A DNA stretch of 64,000 bases from positions 19,861,001 to 19,925,000 of the forward strand of contig NC_083387.1 in assembly GCF_031755915.1 (NCBI RefSeq), read 5' to 3'. How positions within the stretch are numbered: position 1 is the first letter of the stretch; every line of letters starts with the position of its first letter. The position numbers and the translations under genes were made by a program. Shown in pieces: positions 49,840-61,116 of this stretch. This DNA comes from Ziziphus jujuba. Taxonomy: Eukaryota; Streptophyta; Magnoliopsida; Rosales; Rhamnaceae. The notes under the pieces are model-generated. The model did not search any database. It was not told where the DNA came from and worked only from the letters and a program-made list of their open reading frames with translations.

Positions 49840-50051
49840 TCCTTATCAGGTGAAGCTAGGATATTAAATTGGTTGTGGAAAGTTTTGAATCGTGGGTGAT
49901 TTCTTACATTCCTAGCTCCGCAAATCAAGGTGCATGTTGGATAGCACATATGAGTTTAAGTGGGTCTTTAAGTCGTGTATGGAATCTTAATTTTCCTACT
50001 TCCTTTTGTAGGATTCTGTTTTCAAATGTATGTAGACTTCAAAATAAATGA
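49840..50051 (+). pseudogene. Possible RNase H-like (RVT_3) fragment
   Basis: After CACTA-2 the plus strand reads VVESFESWVISYIPSSANQG, then ACWIAHMSLSGSLSRVW and a short tail to a stop at 50051. The pattern of a Tyr/Ile-P-R/S-x-A/x-N-x-x-A-x-W/x-x-A resembles the C-terminal end of plant RNase H-like domains from LINEs and related genes. No upstream part is present before 44453. Moderate to low certainty. Confidence 0.4.
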
Positions 50052-51390
50052 TATATATCTCGTTTATGTCACAAAAAAAGAAAAAAAAAAGTAACTTATT
50101 TTTATCAAATAAATGTTATCCAACTCATGTAGATCATATATTCCAAAACATAATCATAGCACACATATAACATATAGCATAGTGAATAATTTTGTGGTTT
50201 CAAGGGTAACTCTACTCACGTTCCATAACAAAATGGGTCAACAGAACTCATAATTGAATTGAAAAAAAAAAAAAAAAGAAAAAGAAAAAGAAGCAAAAAC
50301 TTCAATGTATGTATATTCACAAACCAAGTCAAAACCAATTCTTAAAAAAATAATAATAATAATAAATTAAAAAAAAAAAAAAAACGCAGATCCTAGTCTA
50401 ATCTTATTCTTGACCATTCAACCTCTTTAGCTTCCTGCCATATTGCTTAATAATCCTCAAGAACTCAAGAAATCACAGCAAAAACAAACTAGCCAAGCCG
50501 AAGCAGCTGAACGAGTCAAGCTTTCCTAAAATTCTTACATACAAACACACACACACACACACACACACACAACGTAAAAGCCCTTTCAAAAATCGTAATC
50601 CCTAACAAACAAACTCCTTAGTTCTAGAATTTGATAGACACTCTCAAAAACAATAAATAAATAAATAAAATAAAATAGAATAAAATAAAATAAAATACGT
50701 CCTAGAAGCTTGTAAAACTACTTGCTAAATTTCCTTTTGTTACAAATTTATAATACGGTTTTACATGTTCAAAATATGATTCTTTTCTATGAGAAATTAC
50801 GCAGCAGAATAGACCTGTCATATTATCCATTGATGTGATAGGCCCATCCATTTAAATAATGACAAATGATTACAGGCTCGTCAATTAATATCATGTTGTC
50901 TATCTCTTTTATTTGCATATTAACGCTATTAGCCACCCTTAACTTCATTAATTGATTTGAAAAAAAATTTCATTAATGCAAATGGACAATTAATACCACT
51001 GCTTTCCAAATAAAGTTCACCAACACTTTCCAAATATTGTTTGGATGTTTCATATATTATGTTTTCTAATTAACCTTTTTTTTTTTTTTTATAATGACTC
51101 GAAATTTCCTAACAACAAAGAAAGGAAATCAAATAAATCAACTATAAAGCCAAAAAATTGAAGCTTTCCACTAAGCACTTTTTTGGTTTTTTGCTTCTAT
51201 GTCAACTTTGTATAATGAGGAAGAAACTTTATTTTTCATAATAAATGCAAAGTAGTCTACTAATCTTATATATGAACATTGTACTAATGAGATTTGAGAG
51301 ATCAATATTGAAAAATTTGCATGTTTAATTTCGTTGTATATTGTTAAGTAAAACTAATAAAATTGCAAGTTTTACAAATATATATATATA

Positions 51391-51530
51391 CGGAAATTCT
51401 ATGGTAAGGACGGTCCGCATGAGGACCGCAGTATTAGTGATGGTTTTTCATAATATTAACGACGGTTTTTTAGAAAATCATCACCAATATTGTGGTCCGC
51501 ATGAGGACCGTCCGCACCATAGACAGACTG
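51391..51530. mobile_element. Foldback MITE (about 140 bp) in a TA microsatellite
   Basis: Left arm TCTATGGTAAGGACGGTCC and right arm (reversed) TCTATGGTGCGGACGGTCC continue as near-complementary sequence for about 55 bp (both then read GTGATG-like), separated by a short loop. Each arm also contains a smaller palindrome GGTCCGCATGAGGACC. TA repeats on both sides prevent a target duplication from being defined. Confidence 0.72.
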
Positions 51531-52040
51531 TATATATATATATATATATATATATAAATATGTGTGTGTGTGTATATATATATATATAGGCAAAGTAGCA
51601 AAAAATACCCTTTTTTTAATTTTTCAGAAAGAAGATATATGTTTGAATAACCTAATAAAGTTATAGAAGGCAAATTCTACATATTCCAATATTATTAGGT
51701 TTGGTAAGAAATTTTTTTTTTTTTTTCCCTATTGATTACCAATCCTTTTAGATATGGAAAATGTGTCCTGCAAAAATTCTTGGTGAATGATATTTAGAAA
51801 GTAGTGGCATTAATTGTCCATTTGCACTAATGAAGTTAATCTTTTAGTAGGCAAATAAAAGGATGAACAGCATGACATTGCATCCTATTGAATAATTTTA
51901 TTTATTTATTATTTATTCATGCTTCAATTGCATCCATCATAATTGTTTTATCTATGTTAATGATAGAATTGTTACTATAGAAGTAAACCTATAGCTATTA
52001 TCAATTGATTCAAAATTCGAATGCAAGATTTGTTCTTTCA

Positions 52041-52117
52041 AGAATATATACCTTTACTGTATCAAAAAAAAAAAAAAAAAAGAAACAAAGAAAAAGAAAA
52101 AAAGAATATACCTTTAC
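52041..52117 (+). other. A-rich insert flanked by AGAATATA(TA)CCTTTAC duplication
   Basis: AGAATATATACCTTTAC (52041-52057) recurs as AGAATATACCTTTAC (52103-52117); between them is TGTATC then an A-rich tract. This is what a tiny 5'-truncated poly(A) retroposon would leave. Confidence 0.4.
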
Positions 52118-55100
52118 GAGTTAACTTCCATCTAAAAATATTTATCTCTCCAGTGTGGCAATATGAAATAACTTAAATGCTCTTGCAGTTAAAAAAATAA
52201 CTTAATAATTACTTATGCATTTAATATGATATACACACCGATATTTATGATCAAAATATATATACATAGACACACATACACTTTTATTTATTATATTTTA
52301 CAAAATATCATTATAATAAAAAAAATTACTTATCTAAAAAAAATAAAAGGATTCAACCCTGCATAAATCCACGTTTTGTACTCGATTGGAAAAGCCTAAA
52401 AACAAAAAAAAAAAAAAAAAAAAAAATCGTGCATCCAAATTGCTTTCCCAATCATGCTCAACGCATGGATCTGATTCAAAGCCAAAAAAACAATTGTTTC
52501 ACTGATCGAAACAATTGCTCTCCAAATGGGAACAAAACAATGTCAGATCTGTTTACCAAAATAACCAGTGATTTAAAAAAAAAAAAAAAAAAGGGTGTGA
52601 GAAAGGCTAGGTGTGAGGGATTCAGAAATCTGGGTTTTGACAAAAAAATAATTGTGTAGAACAGAGAAGTAGTGAGAGGTTAAGAAAAAAAAAGAAAAGA
52701 AAAGAAAAATCCAAATCAAAATTTTTTTTTCCCTTCTTTTTATAAAATATTATAATTATTATAAATACATTTGTTTTTTATTTTTATTCTTATAATATAT
52801 TATTTTATTAATATAAAATATATTTTTACATTCTTCGATAAAGATAAGGTAAACTTTGAGCATTTTAAATTTTTAATAATATGAAAGAACTATTTTACCA
52901 TTTTACAATTAAATTTGATAGGAATTAATTAACCACTGGGGTGGTTTTGAATTATATTTATCATAAAGTACTTTTTGACATATGGATAAATCACAAGGGA
53001 ATTATATGATTTTAACCAAGAATGTTAATGATATATATATATATATATATATATATTATTTTCTTACTGATTGACAAATATAAAAATGAAAAAAATTTAA
53101 AAAATTAATTACAATTCAATACAAACTAATAACATAAAACAAGAATCCTCTCGCCATTTAATCTTTGTCTAGTCTTTTAAGGATTTTTTGACATGTGGCA
53201 GTGGTAAATTGTGTGGCCAAGATCTATTTTCTCCATTTGAATATGGTTAATTATTCTTATTAAGTTAATATATTAATAAAGTAGACTAAATTTAATGCTA
53301 TTTTTTTTTTCATAGAAAGATCAAATATTTGTTCAAACATAAAAATTAAATTCTTAAACATTGTGAAATAGTAAGAAAGTATGAAAATGTAATTTGAAAA
53401 TAATAAATATTTAAAGTTTGAGTACAAATACTATTACGTATAAAATAAATTATTTTTTGGAGAACATATTTCACCGTAAACAAATAAAAATATTAATAAA
53501 TACATATATAGGTACAGTCATAGATCTTTGAAGTTTTTTACAATCAAAAGATTTGCAAGTATTTTATTAAAAATGAAATCACTTTCCTTTCAGGAAAAAA
53601 AGAAAAAAAGAGAAAAAGAAAAAAAAAAAAAAGAAGAGAAAAAGTATGTACTTCAAAAGGTAGAGTAGTCATGCAACATATTCCTTAAAACTCAAATTAA
53701 TATATTTTAAAAAATTATATTTTATTAACAATTTTTTAGTACTTGACAGATTTTAAAAAGAAAAATGTTTTCATTTCCATAACTTTTCAAATTTTTTTTT
53801 GGAAACTGTGTAGATTTTTATTATTTTTCCAAAGAAACAAATTGGCCACATTAGAAGTGTAAAATATTTAAGCTATTATAATTTTTGACAATTTATTTTA
53901 AAGAGTATATCTTATTAAAATAATATTGAAAGCATCAAGAAATAAGATAATTGGAATACTAGATGAAAGAAATAATTTTGACTATTGATTTACTTAGAAA
54001 GTTTCTAACAATAAATATAGATTGTTATCTATTGATATTATTTAAATTTTGATGGCATAAATATATAATCAATTTTAAAACTATTGTTTAATGATAATAT
54101 ATAAAATTATTTATATCTGTAATATAATTACATATATTTTATTAATTTTAAAAAAAAAAAACTTTAAAAAAATTTCATAATATCTCATAAACTCTCCAAA
54201 ATATTTTCACATGTTTATTTTTTTTTACTACATCAACTTGATAGATTAGTTAGACAAATGATGGGATAATTTCTTTAAAGCGGCTGTTTATTTTCTAAGA
54301 TGACTGTTTATTTTCTTATATGAAAAAAAAAAAAATGTTAAGAATGGACAAAATTATTGGTCATGCTATTACAATATCTCACTGGATTATAAAAAGCTTA
54401 GAAGGTTAGGTTAGAAGAAGATTTAGATCAAATTATATAATGCTATATTGTTTAGCTAACTATTTAATGCCCCTAACGTTATTGAAAAAATAAAAATAAA
54501 GTTAGAGACTCTAAAATAAATTCTGCAATTTCGCCCAAACAAAAGTATTCATGTTAAAGAGCATTTATCCTGTATTTTTAAGTTTGCTCTCTATCCATGT
54601 CCTTTTTCCGTTTGTTGTTTTTTTTTTTTTAACACTTGTGATTCCTTCATTTTTGTTTCATCTTGCTGTATATTTGGATTTCCAAATTATATACTATACT
54701 ATTGTTTTATTCATGTAAGTTAATTATTATATTTTTTTAACCATTTACAATAATGTTCTTTATTTCAATGTTTCAAATCTATGAATTTTTTAAGCATGGA
54801 TATAAATGACTTATTAACTAAGCTACTCACACTTGACAATAATATAATATCTAAATTGAGTTAGATCAACATAAAGGGTAATAATAATTAAATAATTTAG
54901 CTCAATTGGTATGCTTCTCAAATTTATATTTATAAATCAGTTTTAAATATCATAATGGAGAGAATTGTTGTAAATTATAAAAAACAAATATATATATATA
55001 TATATAATACCAGTTTAATTTTTTCCGAATTGGGCAACCAAACTTTAGTTTCTGCTTTTAATATATTAGATATATTATATTATATTATATATATATATAT

Positions 55101-55238
55101 ATATATATATTTTATTTTGGTGGAAAAAAAAGAAAAAAAAAAGAAAAATTGTTTAGAATATATGCAAACAGGAAAATCTAACCCTTGACCCGATAAAAGC
55201 AAAACTAAAAAATCCAGGTCCCACCGATTTGAAAGCAT

Positions 55239-55371
55239 ACGTGGTGCAACAAAAATATTTGCATGAAAATCTATCGCCACCTGGCTTGAAACAAATTTCC
55301 AGCTGTTGATATCCTTAAAATCTAAGTGCCATTTGGCAGCACCAAAACTCTTTGAAGCTCTACTATTTAAA
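55239..55371 (+). promoter_or_regulatory. Metallothionein promoter: ABRE-type ACGTGG and TATTTAAA box
   Basis: ACGTGG at 55239-55244 is an ABRE core, and TATTTAAA at 55364-55371 is placed to give a leader of roughly 120 nt before the ATG at 55516. Ec-type metallothioneins are typically expressed in maturing seeds under abscisic acid (known); the link here is inference. Confidence 0.5.
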
Positions 55372-55515
55372 GATGAGAAGCGGTTTCCAAACTCTGTATC
55401 CATAAAAATACACATCAAAATTATTGTCTCCTTTCTTTTTTTTTAAAAAGAAAAAAAAAAAAAGGAAAGAAAGAAGAGAAAAGAGCACCAAAAAAAGGAA
55501 AAAAAAAGAAAGAAA

Positions 55516-55618
55516 ATGACTGATAGATTGGGAGGTATCAAGACCTGCGACGACACTTGCGGTTGTCCTTCTCCTTGCCCCGGCGGCTTGGCTTGCAGGT
55601 CTATATATTTATCTATAT

Positions 55619-55680
<62 letters not shown>

Positions 55681-56346
55681 TCTAACTCATTTCTCTTCCA
55701 TTAATATTTTTCTTTGTTTTTGCTAAATTTGCTTTTAATAAATCCCTTAGTCTAGTCTTTCAGGATTTGGAAAAGTCACTTAAGCTATTATATATGATTT
55801 CCTAAGGGTCACTGCAATTCTCTTCCTTTATATAATTTCGTTATCCATCATATTTTTATCTATATATGTATAAGAGCTCAGTGGCTTGGCTAATTTATGG
55901 TAATAAAGCGATATATATTCCACCAATTTTGCTTAGACCCATGCATCCTGCAAATTTTTAATATTACATTTCAAAAAAATTAGATCCCTTAGTGGATGAA
56001 TATTATATATATATATATATAAGTGTTTTTTCTCATCTGATTGATTTGATAACCAATCGTATTGATTTTTTTAACTATTGTCTTTTGAATATGCACACAC
56101 ACACACATATATACACCTATATATATATATATATATATATTTCTCTTTGATTACTTACAAGACTATGCATGCAGGTGCACCAGCAGCGATGTGACAGCGA
56201 GTGGAGAAGAGCACAGGAAGTGTTCGTGCGGTGAGCACTGTGGGTGCAACCCATGCACATGTTCAAAGAGTGCTACGACTGCTGGTGTTGGAAAAGCCCA
56301 TTGCAAGTGTGGTAGTGGCTGCACCTGTGTTACCTGCGGAGCCTGA
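55516..56346 (+). CDS. MT4: Type 4 (Ec-type) metallothionein; exons 55516-55598 and 56175-56346
   Basis: Two exons join within an Arg codon (AG|G) across a 576-bp GT-AG intron, giving 84 residues. Three Cys-rich blocks are present: TCDDTCGCPSPCPGG plus ACRC (exon 1 into 2), KCSCGEHCGCNPCTC, and HCKCGSGCTCVTC near the C-terminus. Seventeen cysteines and His within GEHC and AHC match the wheat Ec-1 / Arabidopsis MT4 pattern, which binds zinc in the cytosol and stores it in seeds (family knowledge). The ATG at 55516 gives the usual short N-terminus; exon 1 composition is much GC-richer than surroundings. The intron is full of TA and CA repeats. No stop or shift; the gene appears intact. Confidence 0.95.
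55621..55680. repeat. (TA)n-(CA)n compound microsatellite in the metallothionein intron
   Basis: About 26 bp of TA, then ATACACACA to 55680. A second CA/TA compound tract lies at about 56095-56140 in the same intron, near the acceptor. Confidence 0.92.
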
Positions 56347-56567
56347 GCCTAAGCCTTAATGATCATAATCATGACCATAATAATGACCATGAAATAATTG
56401 AAGTAGAATACATATGTTCTAGTACTAGTACAACAAAACAACTACTACTAGTAGCTAGTGAAAGAAGAAATCTTTGTTTTTCGTTGATCGTTTGAGTTAA
56501 TTACATATGTACGTAGTAGTTCTGTAAAAACCAAAGTGTGGTTTTTGCTTTCTTTGATATCCTAGTA

Positions 56568-56573
56568 AATAAA
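56568..56573 (+). terminator. Possible polyadenylation signal of the metallothionein gene
   Basis: AATAAA about 220 bp after the stop codon, followed by a T-rich run. Confidence 0.4.
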
Positions 56574-56579
56574 TGACAC

Positions 56580-57286
56580 ATGGGCTTTTTTTTTTTTTTT
56601 TTTCTTTTCTTTTTTGTTATGTGGTCTTTTTCAATGAGATAATTTTTAAAGGCTTCCATCAGAAAATTATAATTATTATTATATGTATATATGTATGTTC
56701 GAGCTATCTCATAGCTAGCTTTAATTTAATAGAACTTGAAATTGCTAAGTTTCAATTTGTTGCATTTTTGGGTATCAACAAATTTTTGGTATTGTCGCAA
56801 ACGGCATGAAATATCAATTTGTTGCATTTTTTGGTATCGTAGCAATCGGCATGAACTAAAATGTAAACTTTTTAAACTAAGTTTTAATTTGCATCAAACG
56901 AAAATTAAATTCCAACAAATAAAACCTGGATTTAATCCATATATTCTATTGAACAGAAGTTCCAAATTCTCCTGATTCTCCTGTTTCGGCAGGTGATATG
57001 AAGAAGATACGCTGTATTATCGTGTACAGTTTTCATCCCTTCCATCCCTTTATAAAACCTTTTTTGGTTTGGAGAAAAAATTGTTAGATATTTTTTGTGT
57101 GAACTAGCCATAATCATGTAAGTTACAATTAAGTAACTTACTTACAGATTTGTTTATATTAATAACCAATAATAAGACTAGTTTGTTTATTAACTTTTTT
57201 AGTCTCTCTATAATACTTTAGGTGGTCATTGGATTGAAAGACGTATTCTCTGTAGATCTATTATCTCTATAAGCCCAATTGATTTA
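56580..57286. other. Intergenic, no gene seen
   Basis: T-run, then AT-rich sequence. A segment near 56745-56795 is partly repeated at about 56809-56850 (CAATTTGTTGCATTTTTxGGTATC followed by GCAAxCGGCATGAA). Confidence 0.5.
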
Positions 57287-58690
57287 ACTACAAGAAAATG
57301 ATCATTTAGCGATGAAATTTTTGCCGACGAAAATCAACTTTGTCACGAAAGAGATCATTTACCGGCAAAAAAACCATTTCTTGGTAAAAGTTATTCTTTT
57401 AGCGATGAAAAATAAAAATCATCGGCAAATGTTACATTTTTACCAACGAAAACACAAATTTGTCAGTAATGGACTAACTTTTACAGATAACCCCTTAATA
57501 TTGTCGGCAAAAACATTAACTATTACCGATGAAATTACAATTCATCGGTAAAAGTTAAAAATTTTACCGACAACTTTAAATATTGTTGGTAAAAAGATAA
57601 CATTTAGTTGGAAAAAGTGAACCTTAATTTTTTCATCTTTGTTTTGGGTTCTTGTTACATGTATGTGTAAATTTTTTATGTTGGAAAAAAAATTATATAC
57701 ACTGTTACCGGTTAGCATTATAATTATATATAACTATATATATATATACACATTTATAGTATTATTAGTAGTTAGTAGTGGTAGCATTATTAAAAAATGT
57801 GTAAGATTTAAATTCAATTGAATGTGCACAAGTATAAGCTACTTTCTATCTTAACTTGCAATTTAATTTATTAGTGTACTTTATACTTTTGCCAACAAGT
57901 GTATAAATTTCCTCCGCAAATGTTACTTTTGCCCACGAAATTTAATAATTTTGTCAACAAAAGTTGTGGATTTTTTTTTCCAAAAATTGTATCATTTGGA
58001 AAAATCTTGTATATTTAATTTGTCCATCTTCTCCATAGGATTTTTATGACATATGTGTACATTTTTATATTAAAAACAAATAAATACAATACTTAATAGT
58101 TAGTATCATAATAATATGTAACTATATATATAGTATTATTATTGTTATTATTAATAGCAATATTATTTTAGAATTCATAAGTTATAAATTAAATTGTCAA
58201 CATGTTTATAAATTACTTTTTATCTTAGCTTACAATTAATTTTGTAAATTAGTTACATCCTATGCTACATGCTAGTGGTGGAGAGCACTATATTTGTTTC
58301 ATTTTATGTATATAATTTTTTAAAACACTAGTAAACATTTGTTGATGAAATTTATAATTTATTTACTTGGCAAAGTATTGCTTTTTTTATGTTGTTATTT
58401 ACATTTTTTTATTACAGAGAAATCCAACAAAGATGTTGTTGGTTCAAAGAGAGATGCAATAAAGGAAAAAAAAATAAAAATATATATATATATAGAACAT
58501 AACTTCAGAAAAATAAAATAAAAGGGCTATGTTTGCCGACGAAATATGCCTGTCCTTGGTAAAATTACTATTTGCGATGAAACTAATTTCCTCGGTAAAT
58601 AGGCTATACCAACAAAATTATAAAATTCCTCGGTAGATAGTGCAATTTTTGGGGAGAATTTGAACAAATTCGTCTGCACTAGTTTTGGTG
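57287..58690 (+). mobile_element. CACTA-3: partial CACTA-like element, different subfamily
   Basis: Left end reads AACTACAAGAAAA at 57287, one base off the common plant terminus CACTACAAGAAAA. Subterminal repeats such as GCCGACGAAA, TTTACCGGCAAA, ACCGATGAAAT and their complements follow to 57605 and recur at 57880-57970 and 58530-58690. No matching TTGTAGTG right end is seen in the window, so it is truncated or interrupted. Confidence 0.6.
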
Positions 58691-59989
58691 CCCCCAATCC
58701 CACCACACGGTCCCGCCAGTCCTCAAATGGGAAAATAAATGAAAATACAATTATTTTTCTCCTTTCTCTTCATTTTTCATCTCTTTATTTTTCTTTTGCA
58801 ATACTTTGGGGTTTTCGACTTTCTCGGTGACCTTTCTCTTCACCTTTATGGGTTTGCATATGCTTCACCTTTCTCTTTATTTCCACCGCAAGTCAAAACA
58901 GCAGCTCTTTGCATCTCCAAAGGTTGAAGCAAATCATTGCTCTCTTTAAATTTCTCTTCGAATTTCTCTTTGATTTTCTTTCTTTTTCCTACAGGTAGTC
59001 AATCTTCTGGACGTTTGTACCGTTCTGGTTGTTGCCGTTCGGGTCGCCTATCAGGTTGGTTTAATATTTTTTTTTTTTTGCCCTTCTGTTATTCTCTCTC
59101 AGTCTATCTTTGAATTTTTGCCGTTCTGTGTTGGTCATTGTCGTTGGAAAGAAATGTTGCATTGTTTTGTCAAAATGTGAGGATTTTGGAAACTTGGTGT
59201 TGCTTTAATATGTTCTTCATACACGTAGCCTGTGCTATGATTTTTCTAGGTGTTGATGATGTTATATTTTAATGACCATATACTGTTTGTTGAAATTACT
59301 ATGTGAATGTTAGTCTTAGTAGTTTGGCTCGGATTAGATGGAGAGTGATAGTATTAGATTATTCATTTGAGAAACTGAAGAGGTTGAAGCATGCTGAAGA
59401 GGTTTGTTTATTAAGAATGCCAGCTTGCTGAGGTCACATCAAAACTACAATTTCGGTTGAAATAACATGACCACACCAATAATTGACCTCCATGCCTACA
59501 AAGCTCTTAGCTTGGTGACTAATAGGACCACTCACAACCTACAACTCGTTAAGACCCTTTCTAGCCTTTTCTTTTTATGCATATTCATCTCAGACCCTGC
59601 TAACATTGTAAGATCATGGATGGTTACGGCTGCTAGGATGCAAGAGAGGAGGAACAAATGGTGAGCCATTTTATGTAGTTTTTTTTTCCTTTTTTATTTA
59701 TTTATTTTGGTGTGGATCCCTTCTACATTGAGAAAGGTAATTATGTTGTAGCTGATCTTAATAGATCTTAATAGAGTTTTCTGTTTGAGGATTTCTTATT
59801 CTCTCCTTTAGCTTTTGTATTGATTTGCTATCAATGAAAGGTTGTTTCTTTAAAAAAAAGAAAAGTAGTTTTAATTGATATGGGAGTACTCTACCTTTTT
59901 GACTTTTGCTTTATTGCGTAGATAGCTAGTAGTGATTTTGGCTATGTGTAGAGGTTGTGAAAATCGTTTTTGGTTACTTCGACTATGTC
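58691..59989. other. Unassigned sequence between CACTA-3 and the Midasin fragment
   Basis: Pyrimidine-rich leader-like stretches (58755-59100) with exon/intron-like boundaries such as CTACAG|GTAGTC. The ORF at about 59467-59664 reads SLVTNRTTHNLQLVKTLSSL and more and is not recognised. It may be further captured gene sequence or CACTA interior. Confidence 0.35.
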
Positions 59990-59997
59990 TTTGTAGG

Positions 59998-60303
59998 TTG
60001 TGAAAATTGCAAGGATGGAGAATTTTTTGCACCAACTACCTACAAAAATGCATTGCGGGTGCTGCATGCTATGCAGCTTCCAGAGCCTGGTATGCTTTCA
60101 TGTTGTTGCTTCTTTTGTATGGTTTTAATTGGCTCAAAATTTTGCTGGTTATATATTCTTGAATCTCAATATTTGACTCCCTTAATTTTGCTCATGCATT
60201 CCAGTTCTATTGGAAGGTAGCCCAGGTGTTGGGAAAACTAGTTTAGTTGTTGCATTAGGCAAGTTTTCTGGTCATAAGGTTGTAAGGATAAACTTGTCTG
60301 AGC
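59998..60303 (+). pseudogene. MDN1: Midasin (MDN1) gene fragment, two partial exons with AAA Walker A motif
   Basis: Exon-like piece 1 (about 59998-60090) ends FFAPTTYKNALRVLHAMQLP EP and a GT donor; after a 114-bp intron and AG acceptor, piece 2 (60205-60303) reads LLEGSPGVGKTSLVVALGKF and SGHKVVRINLSE. The joint falls within a Val codon (G|TT). GSPGVGKTS is a Walker A loop, and the run matches one of the central AAA modules of Midasin, the giant dynein-like ATPase that remodels pre-60S ribosomes in the nucleus. The real protein is over 5000 residues; upstream sequence does not match it, and downstream the reading is cut at LSE next to the gypsy LTR. This is therefore a fragment, not the gene. 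Confidence 0.82.
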
Positions 60304-60308
60304 GGGTT

Positions 60309-61057
60309 TGTAATTTCCATTATTTGAACCATACAACATGAAATCTGGGTCCGACCGGGAGCTGGCTCAGAAGTTAGAGATGCAGAAAGAGAGTGAGAGT
60401 GAGGGATCACAAATGATGATGTAGTCTTCTTCACTTTCCTTTTGGGACTGGGATGCCTTTTGGGACTTGTGAAGCCAAGATCCTTCAACTGGGTTCAACC
60501 CAAATGGATGGTTCTTGGGATAACACTAACAATGCTTGGTGTAAGAGTCACACACACCTCTGCATTTTGATTGTAAATACCAAGCCAAATTCATCCAGGC
60601 TCAATAGTCAAGCCCATGGTCACTTGCTTGGATTTTTAGCTTTTGTTATACGAAATAGTACTATTATGATTCCTCGTATATTTTAATGTATTCTTGTCAG
60701 AATCAAAATGGCTAAATAAGCTCTTTAGAGGGGGTGGCTAGTCGGTGAGTTGTTGGGCTAGACCACTAGCATAGGTGAGAAATTTTAATAGTATACTTGT
60801 AAACCTCTCTTCTGTTCTCTCCATTGGGACTGAATAAAATGAACGCATTTCCATTCAATTGTGTTGTTGCCTAGTTTGCTTTTCCTTTTTCTAATCATTG
60901 TGATTACATGCTTTATTGCTTACTTGGTACTTGCACAATACTAATATCATGTGCGTTATTTGCTTATGAGGGACATTAATGGTTAGCTTACTACCTGCGA
61001 GGGGCGAGTAAGCACTGCACGGCCCCGTTGCACACCTAGAATGGTGGGACCGTGACA
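60309..61057 (+). repeat. Gypsy 5' LTR
   Basis: Non-coding region ending GTGACA two bases before the primer site. It contains AATAAA at 60834-60839 as expected for R. The left edge (TGTAAT at about 60309) is inferred from where Midasin similarity ends and a TG occurs; no second LTR is available for comparison. Confidence 0.6.
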
Positions 61058-61059
61058 GT

Positions 61060-61071
61060 TGGTATTAGAGC
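61060..61071 (+). other. Gypsy primer-binding site
   Basis: TGGTATTAGAGC is one transition away from TGGTATCAGAGC, complementary to initiator tRNA-Met. Confidence 0.85.
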
Positions 61072-61116
61072 AGGGTTGGGAGTCACTCGCACAAGATACC
61101 AAAGCTGACAAACGAA

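Larger units (their letters stand above)
50052..55190. other. AT-rich intergenic DNA with microsatellites and short insertions
   Basis: Contains (AC)n at about 50544-50571, (TA)n/(TG)n at 51531-51588, a foldback MITE (51391-51530), an A-rich insert between duplicated flanks (52041-52117), and a GC-richer stretch at about 52425-52680 with A-runs on both sides whose ORF resembles nothing known. No gene supported. Confidence 0.5.

Noticed and set aside
55080..55679. Minus-strand ORFs opposite the metallothionein gene
   Set aside because: They are built from microsatellite and promoter sequence on the opposite strand of a clear gene.
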